Source: Pantoea sp.
Lineage (GTDB): Bacteria > Pseudomonadota > Gammaproteobacteria > Enterobacterales > Enterobacteriaceae
Length of the DNA stretch: 64,000 nucleotides
Assembly: GCF_028283705.1 (NCBI RefSeq)
Contig: NZ_JAPWKD010000022.1
Location: 186,001 to 250,000 of the forward strand
Reading direction: 5' to 3'
Position numbers and translations under genes: made by a program. The notes under the pieces were generated by a model, which saw only the letters and a list, made by a program, of their open reading frames with translations, was not told where the DNA came from and searched no databases. The first letter of the stretch is position 1; each line of letters begins with the position of its first letter. This document shows positions 59,947 through 64,000 of this stretch, one piece after another.

Positions 59947-60022
59947 GGGGCAACCTTACATCCAACAGTTGCCAGACAAACTACGCCATTCTGCCCTGCC
60001 GGGCCAGTGCTCCGGCAGGCCA

Positions 60023-61315
60023 TCAACCGACGCGCTTCACATCACCAACCAGCAGAATATAAGAAAGCGCACCGATCAGCGCCACCACCGAGATATAGAC
60101 CAGCGCCGGGGCGAAACCGTAATCCTGCGCCAGATACCCCACTACCAGCGGTACGCTGATGCCACCCAGGCCACCGATAAAGTTAAACATACCGCCAGTC
60201 AGGCCAATCAGCCGTACCGGGGCCAGCGACGAAACCAATGACCAGGTAATTGACGCGAAGCCGTTACCGAAGAACGCCAGCGCCATTAGCGCCATAATCC
60301 ACATCGGGTCGTTGGTGTAGTTGGCTCCCATAATGCAGGTGGAGATCAGCAGGCCACAGATAATCGGCGTTTTACGTGCAAAACCCAGTGAACGGCCACT
60401 GCGCACCATCCGGTCCGCCACGATGCCGGAAAGAATCACCCCGACAAAAGCGGCGAGGAAAGGGACGGTGGTCATAAAGCCCGCCGTCAGCGCGCCGATG
60501 TGTTTTTCCTGCGTCAGGTAGTTCGGGAACCAGGTCAGGAAGAACCACAGGGTTGAGGTCACGGCAAACTGGCCGAGATAAACGCCGCACAGTTTACGGT
60601 GGAACACCAGTTTCCAGTCGGCAGCGGTCACCCGGCTGCGGGTTTTCTTCTCAGTGGGCGCATCCCCTTCCACCATCGCGCCGCCTTCACGAATATAGTC
60701 CAGCTCGGCCTGGTTGATGCCTTTGCTCTGGCTCGGTGCCTGATAAACCTTAATCCACACCAGTGACCAGACCAGGCCAATTGCTCCGGTGAGGATAAAC
60801 ACCCAATGCCAGCTCAACAGCTCCTGAATCCAGATCAGCAGCGGCGTCAGGAATGCCAGACCAACAAACTGGCCGGAAGTGTAGAAACCCACCGCCGAGG
60901 CGCGTTCGTGCTCCGGGAACCAGCTGGTCACCAGACGGTTATTGGTCGGAAACGCCGGGGCTTCGAAGACGCCGGTAATGGCGCGCAGGCCGATCAGCGA
61001 CAATAAACCACCGGCAAAGCCCTGGCATAAGGTGGCGATCGACCAGCCGCAGATAGCAATAAAATAGGTTAAGCGTGAGCCAACGCGATCGAGAAACCAG
61101 CCACCGGGAATCTGGCACAGCGTATATAACCAGGCGAAGGCGGAAAAGACATAACCCATTTCCGCTTTGGTGATACCAAATTCCTGCTGAATATGGGCTG
61201 AAGCGACGGCTAAATTAGCGCGATCGACATAACAAATTACCACCGTAATAAATATCATCAATAACGTGATATAACGGCGACGCGTCGGTCGGGCCTGAAC
61301 GGCAGAGAGATCCAT
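60023..61315 (-). CDS. dgoT: D-galactonate transporter DgoT
   Basis: DgoT imports D-galactonate by proton symport; it is an MFS anion:cation symporter. ATG 61315 (MDLSAVQARPTRRRYITLLM) gives 430 residues, as in E. coli, with GGAG seven bases upstream. Helix 1 reads FITVVICYVDRANLAVASAH, helix 2 AFAWLYTLCQIPGGWFLDR, and FMTTVPFLAAFVGVILSGI lies in the second half. A longer frame from 61471 has no support. It follows dgoD after 196 bases in the dgoKADT order. Confidence 0.93.
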   Translation of the reverse strand: MDLSAVQARPTRRRYITLLMIFITVVICYVDRANLAVASAHIQQEFGITKAEMGYVFSAFAWLYTLCQIPGGWFLDRVGSRLTYFIAICGWSIATLCQGFAGGLLSLIGLRAITGVFEAPAFPTNNRLVTSWFPEHERASAVGFYTSGQFVGLAFLTPLLIWIQELLSWHWVFILTGAIGLVWSLVWIKVYQAPSQSKGINQAELDYIREGGAMVEGDAPTEKKTRSRVTAADWKLVFHRKLCGVYLGQFAVTSTLWFFLTWFPNYLTQEKHIGALTAGFMTTVPFLAAFVGVILSGIVADRMVRSGRSLGFARKTPIICGLLISTCIMGANYTNDPMWIMALMALAFFGNGFASITWSLVSSLAPVRLIGLTGGMFNFIGGLGGISVPLVVGYLAQDYGFAPALVYISVVALIGALSYILLVGDVKRVG

Positions 61316-61511
61316 GGTGTTTCTCCGGATACGTAGGGTATCAATATCGGTAATAACCGCCCATGGCGGCAAATAAGGCGCGCAGCTATCCTGCACAGCC
61401 GAATAAGGCTGCGCGCCAGTGGTGACAATAAATAAAGCGTGCACGAGGCCCTGCGCCTTATTTACCGGCACATCGTTATCAGAGATTTAATAAATTCAGA
61501 GCGTAATCAAA

Positions 61512-62660
61512 TTACCATTCAGCGACAGAACCATCCGGGAAACGCCACAATGGATTACGCCAGTCCGGCGCATTTTTACTGCGCTCAATGACCAGCTCTT
61601 CATTAATTTCTACGCCAAGACCCGGTTTATTTAATGGATAGAAATGGCCGTCATCCATTTTAAAATCGTCTTTATTGATTACATAATCGAGCAGTTCTGC
61701 GCCCTGATTATAGTGAATGCCCATGCTCTGCTCCTGGAACACCGCATTGCGTGAGACGAAATCGACATGCAGGCAGGCCGCCAGTGCAATCGGTCCGAGT
61801 GGACAGTGCGGAGCCAGCGCCACATCGTAAGATTCCGCCATGGCCGCGATCTTAAAGCATTCGGTGATGCCGCCCGCATGGGACAGGTCCGGTTGCAGAA
61901 TTGCCAGGCCACCGGCATCCAGCACACGTTTGAATTCGAAGCGTGAGAACATGCGCTCACCGGCCGCAATCGGCAGATGGGTTTGCGCGGCCAGACGCGG
62001 ATAATATTCCGCCTGCTCCGCCAGTACCGGTTCCTCAATAAACAGCGGACGGTAAGGTTCCAGCTCTTTAATCAACACTTTCGCCATCGGCGCACTGACG
62101 CGACCGTGGAAATCGAGGCCAAACTCAATATCCTTGCCAAAGGCTTCACGAATCTGCGCCACGGTATTGACCGCTGCATCAATTTTACGTGAATTATCAA
62201 TGATCCCCATCTCTTCACAGCCGTTCAGCTTGAAGGTGTCGAAGCCGATGGTGCGCAGTTTTTTGATGCCATCGATCACTTCCGCCGGGCGATCGCCACC
62301 GACCCAGCTGTAGGCTTTGATGCTGTCACGCACCAGACCACCCAACAGCTGGTACACCGGCACGCCAAGCGCTTTGCCTTTTATGTCCCACAACGCCTGA
62401 TCGATACCGGCGATGGCGCTCATCAGAATCGGGCCGCCGCGATAAAAACCACCACGGTACATCACCTGCCATAAATCGTTGATACGTGCCGGGTCCTGAC
62501 CCACCAGATACTCCGACAGCTCATGTACCGCCGCCTCGACACTGCGCGCGCGGCCTTCAATCACCGGCTCACCCCAGCCGACGATGCCTTCATCGGTCTC
62601 GATTTTCAGGAACATCCAGCGCGGGGGCAGGCGGTAAGTCGTCAGTTTGGTAATTTTCAT
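61512..62660 (-). CDS. dgoD: D-galactonate dehydratase
   Basis: DgoD dehydrates D-galactonate to 2-keto-3-deoxygalactonate. It has 382 residues, equal to E. coli, in the enolase superfamily (mandelate racemase group). The metal ligands appear in GLDFHGRVS (Asp), PLFIEEPV (Glu) and AAGERMFSRFEF (Glu), and the catalytic His in ALAPHCPLGP. The N-terminal capping domain begins MKITKLTTYRLPPRWMFLKI. It overlaps dgoA by four bases (ATGA), so translation is coupled. Confidence 0.97.
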   Translation of the reverse strand: MKITKLTTYRLPPRWMFLKIETDEGIVGWGEPVIEGRARSVEAAVHELSEYLVGQDPARINDLWQVMYRGGFYRGGPILMSAIAGIDQALWDIKGKALGVPVYQLLGGLVRDSIKAYSWVGGDRPAEVIDGIKKLRTIGFDTFKLNGCEEMGIIDNSRKIDAAVNTVAQIREAFGKDIEFGLDFHGRVSAPMAKVLIKELEPYRPLFIEEPVLAEQAEYYPRLAAQTHLPIAAGERMFSRFEFKRVLDAGGLAILQPDLSHAGGITECFKIAAMAESYDVALAPHCPLGPIALAACLHVDFVSRNAVFQEQSMGIHYNQGAELLDYVINKDDFKMDDGHFYPLNKPGLGVEINEELVIERSKNAPDWRNPLWRFPDGSVAEW

Positions 62661-63274
62661 CGTACAGCGTCCTTATAAGCAGCAATAAATGCGCGGGCCT
62701 TCTCCACGGTACGCGTCAACGGTTGACCGGCGCGATAGAGATCGCTGCCTAAGCCCGCACCGATACAGCCCGCGGCAAGGAATTCATGCAGGTTTTCTGG
62801 CGTCACACCGCCGACGGCAAACACCGGCACTTCCGGCGGTAGCACCGCTTTCAATGCTTTGATATAACCGGGACCGAACGCCGATGATGGGAAGATTTTC
62901 AGCGCCTGTGCGCCAGCCTGAAGGGCGGTAAAGGCTTCGGTGGCCGTCGCGCATCCGGCAGCCACCGTCATTCCACAGGCCACCGCCTGGCGAATCACCG
63001 CAGCGTCGGTATTCGGCGTCACCACCAGCTTACTGTTAAGCGTTGCCAGTTGATCCACCTGGGCGGGCGTCAGCACCGTACCGGCACCGATCAGCGCTTT
63101 ATCGCCAAAGGTGTTCACCATCGCGCCAATGCTGCTGGCCCAGTCCGGTGAGTTAAGTGGGATTTCGATGGCATCAAAACCCGCCTCAATGAGTGCGCCA
63201 ACGTGGGCCTCGGCCTCTTCCGGCCTGATACCACGCAGGATGGCGATCAGCGGTAACTTAGTTTGCCAGTTCAT
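62657..63274 (-). CDS. dgoA: 2-dehydro-3-deoxy-6-phosphogalactonate aldolase
   Basis: DgoA cleaves 2-keto-3-deoxy-6-phosphogalactonate to pyruvate and glyceraldehyde 3-phosphate through a Schiff base. It has 205 residues from ATG 63274 (MNWQTKLPLIAILRGIRPEE); a TTG two codons upstream is less likely. The KDPG-aldolase fold shows the general-base Glu in DAIEIPLNSP and the Schiff-base Lys in QALKIFPSSAFGP, with GGVTPENL as phosphate site. It overlaps both neighbours (dgoK by 17 bases, dgoD by 4), an operon packed for coupled translation. Confidence 0.96.
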   Translation of the reverse strand: MNWQTKLPLIAILRGIRPEEAEAHVGALIEAGFDAIEIPLNSPDWASSIGAMVNTFGDKALIGAGTVLTPAQVDQLATLNSKLVVTPNTDAAVIRQAVACGMTVAAGCATATEAFTALQAGAQALKIFPSSAFGPGYIKALKAVLPPEVPVFAVGGVTPENLHEFLAAGCIGAGLGSDLYRAGQPLTRTVEKARAFIAAYKDAVR

Positions 63275-64000
63275 GGGCAATGCTCCTTATTCCGTGCTGG
63301 AAGGCACGGTCACCTTCCAGCGTGACTGAATCATGTCCGATAAAATGCAGCGCCTGCTGGTAACGCTGCGCCAGCGCACTGCCAGCAATAATGGTGATCG
63401 GTTGTGCCGCTGTGGTTGCCGTCATCTGCGCCACTTCGTGGCCGATCAGCAGACCAGACAGGAAATCGCTGATATGACGACGGTCGCGCGCGCCCAGCAC
63501 ATGCGCCGCACGCACTTCAAACAAACGCGCCAGAATCGAGCGGTCATGGCTGCCGATATCGAGGCCCGCGCGGAAAGCAGTCGCATTGTCTTCCTGCTGT
63601 GGCAGGCCCGCGCCAATCAGGGATTGCGTCAGCAGCAGATGATGAAGCTCCCCGGTCATCACGGTACGGAAGTCAATGACGCGGTCCTGTTCCATCTGCA
63701 CCCACTTGGCATGCGTGCCGGGCATCACATACAACGACGCCGGATGCAGGGCCAGCGCGCCCAACAGCTGCGTTTCCTCACCGCGCATTACGTTGTAGTT
63801 GTCCACACGTTCGACGCACAATCCCGGCACGATCCACGCTTTATCCTCCACGCGGGTCAGGCGGCCTGCCAGTGCGCTCAGTGCCACCGGACAGCTCAGA
63901 TATGGCACCGAAAGCCAGCCGGCATTGCTGCCGACCATACCGGCCATCACCACCGGCACCTCATCCACCGGCCAGCCTGCGGTGACGCTGGCAAAGACCT
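63258..64000 (-). CDS. dgoK: 2-dehydro-3-deoxygalactonokinase, truncated by window edge
   Basis: DgoK phosphorylates 2-keto-3-deoxygalactonate before aldol cleavage. The frame is open to the window end, so the first 40-50 residues, including the N-terminal phosphate motif DWGSTNLR-type sequence, are missing. Visible family stretches are VVMAGMVGSNAGW, NVMRGEETQLLGA, YVMPGTHAKWV, DFRTVMTGELHHLLL and SFLSGLLIGHEVA-like FLSGLLIGHEVAQ. The C-terminus HGIRSIAHELAN matches E. coli. It should be preceded outside the window by dgoR if the E. coli order holds. Confidence 0.93.
   Translation of the reverse strand, partial: VFASVTAGWPVDEVPVVMAGMVGSNAGWLSVPYLSCPVALSALAGRLTRVEDKAWIVPGLCVERVDNYNVMRGEETQLLGALALHPASLYVMPGTHAKWVQMEQDRVIDFRTVMTGELHHLLLTQSLIGAGLPQQEDNATAFRAGLDIGSHDRSILARLFEVRAAHVLGARDRRHISDFLSGLLIGHEVAQMTATTAAQPITIIAGSALAQRYQQALHFIGHDSVTLEGDRAFQHGIRSIAHELAN

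Overview
The window looks like a chromosomal segment of a plant- or environment-associated enterobacterium of the Erwiniaceae, most likely Pantoea or a close relative. Many proteins match Escherichia coli gene for gene (SelA, SelB, GlyQ, GlyS, XylBFGHR, DnaT, DnaC, Tag, YiaD, AvtA, IbpA, YidQ, YidR, DgoTDAK), and selC is nearly identical. The gene order is rearranged relative to E. coli, and accessory genes typical of Pantoea/Erwinia lie between the core genes. The genus is inferred from gene content; no species marker is present.

Layout. 1-9 kb: yibF-selA-selB, then glyQS on the other strand, the acyltransferase wecH and a GlxA-type regulator. 9-17.5 kb: the D-xylose locus xylBA / xylFGH-xylR with a conserved divergent control region; xylA is frameshifted at two places. 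The selenocysteine tRNA gene selC follows at 17.4 kb, then two convergent AraC-type regulators. 19-28.7 kb: a minus-strand Rhs locus with an Eag chaperone, one complete prePAAR/PAAR Rhs protein and its immunity gene, followed by three displaced Rhs C-terminal toxin/immunity modules carrying different lengths of duplicated core. 28.8-32.4 kb: an orphan polysaccharide-type trio (secreted esterase, Wzy/EpsG-like polymerase, acyltransferase). 32.5-36.5 kb: an IdnR/GntR-like repressor, a sugar porter and a ROK regulator. 36.6-40.2 kb: dnaTC, a small beta-barrel-like protein, tag and yiaD. 40.3-48 kb: two LacI-family regulators, the second heading a 2-ketogluconate locus (ptxS-kguEKT-reductase) with a perfect PtxS-type operator, then avtA. 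48-55.4 kb: a MocR-type regulator divergent from a six-gene plus-strand operon (PP-loop ATPase, ATP-grasp ligase, class II glutamine amidotransferase, 2OG-Fe(II) oxygenase, YbaK-type tRNA deacylase, EamA exporter). I read this as an undescribed biosynthetic operon for a small amino-acid-derived metabolite. 55.6-57.6 kb: an AT-rich block of four unrecognised small genes. 57.6-64 kb: ibpA with heat-shock control, yidQ, yidR, and the D-galactonate genes dgoT, dgoD, dgoA and dgoK, the last cut by the window edge.

Working together: much of the window serves sugar and sugar-acid catabolism (xylose, 2-ketogluconate, galactonate, and probably another substrate at 32-36 kb), each system with its own regulator. 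The accessory layers are contact-dependent competition (Rhs), surface polysaccharide modification and the putative metabolite operon. A palindromic repeat with core GCGCGATTTATCGCGC occurs at four intergenic sites, one of them an inverted pair, and behaves like a REP/REPIN family.

The strongest candidates for new biology are the 49.7-55.4 kb operon and the 55.6-57.6 kb AT-rich block. Functions without an E. coli counterpart are inferred from motifs and recalled family resemblance; no database search was run.
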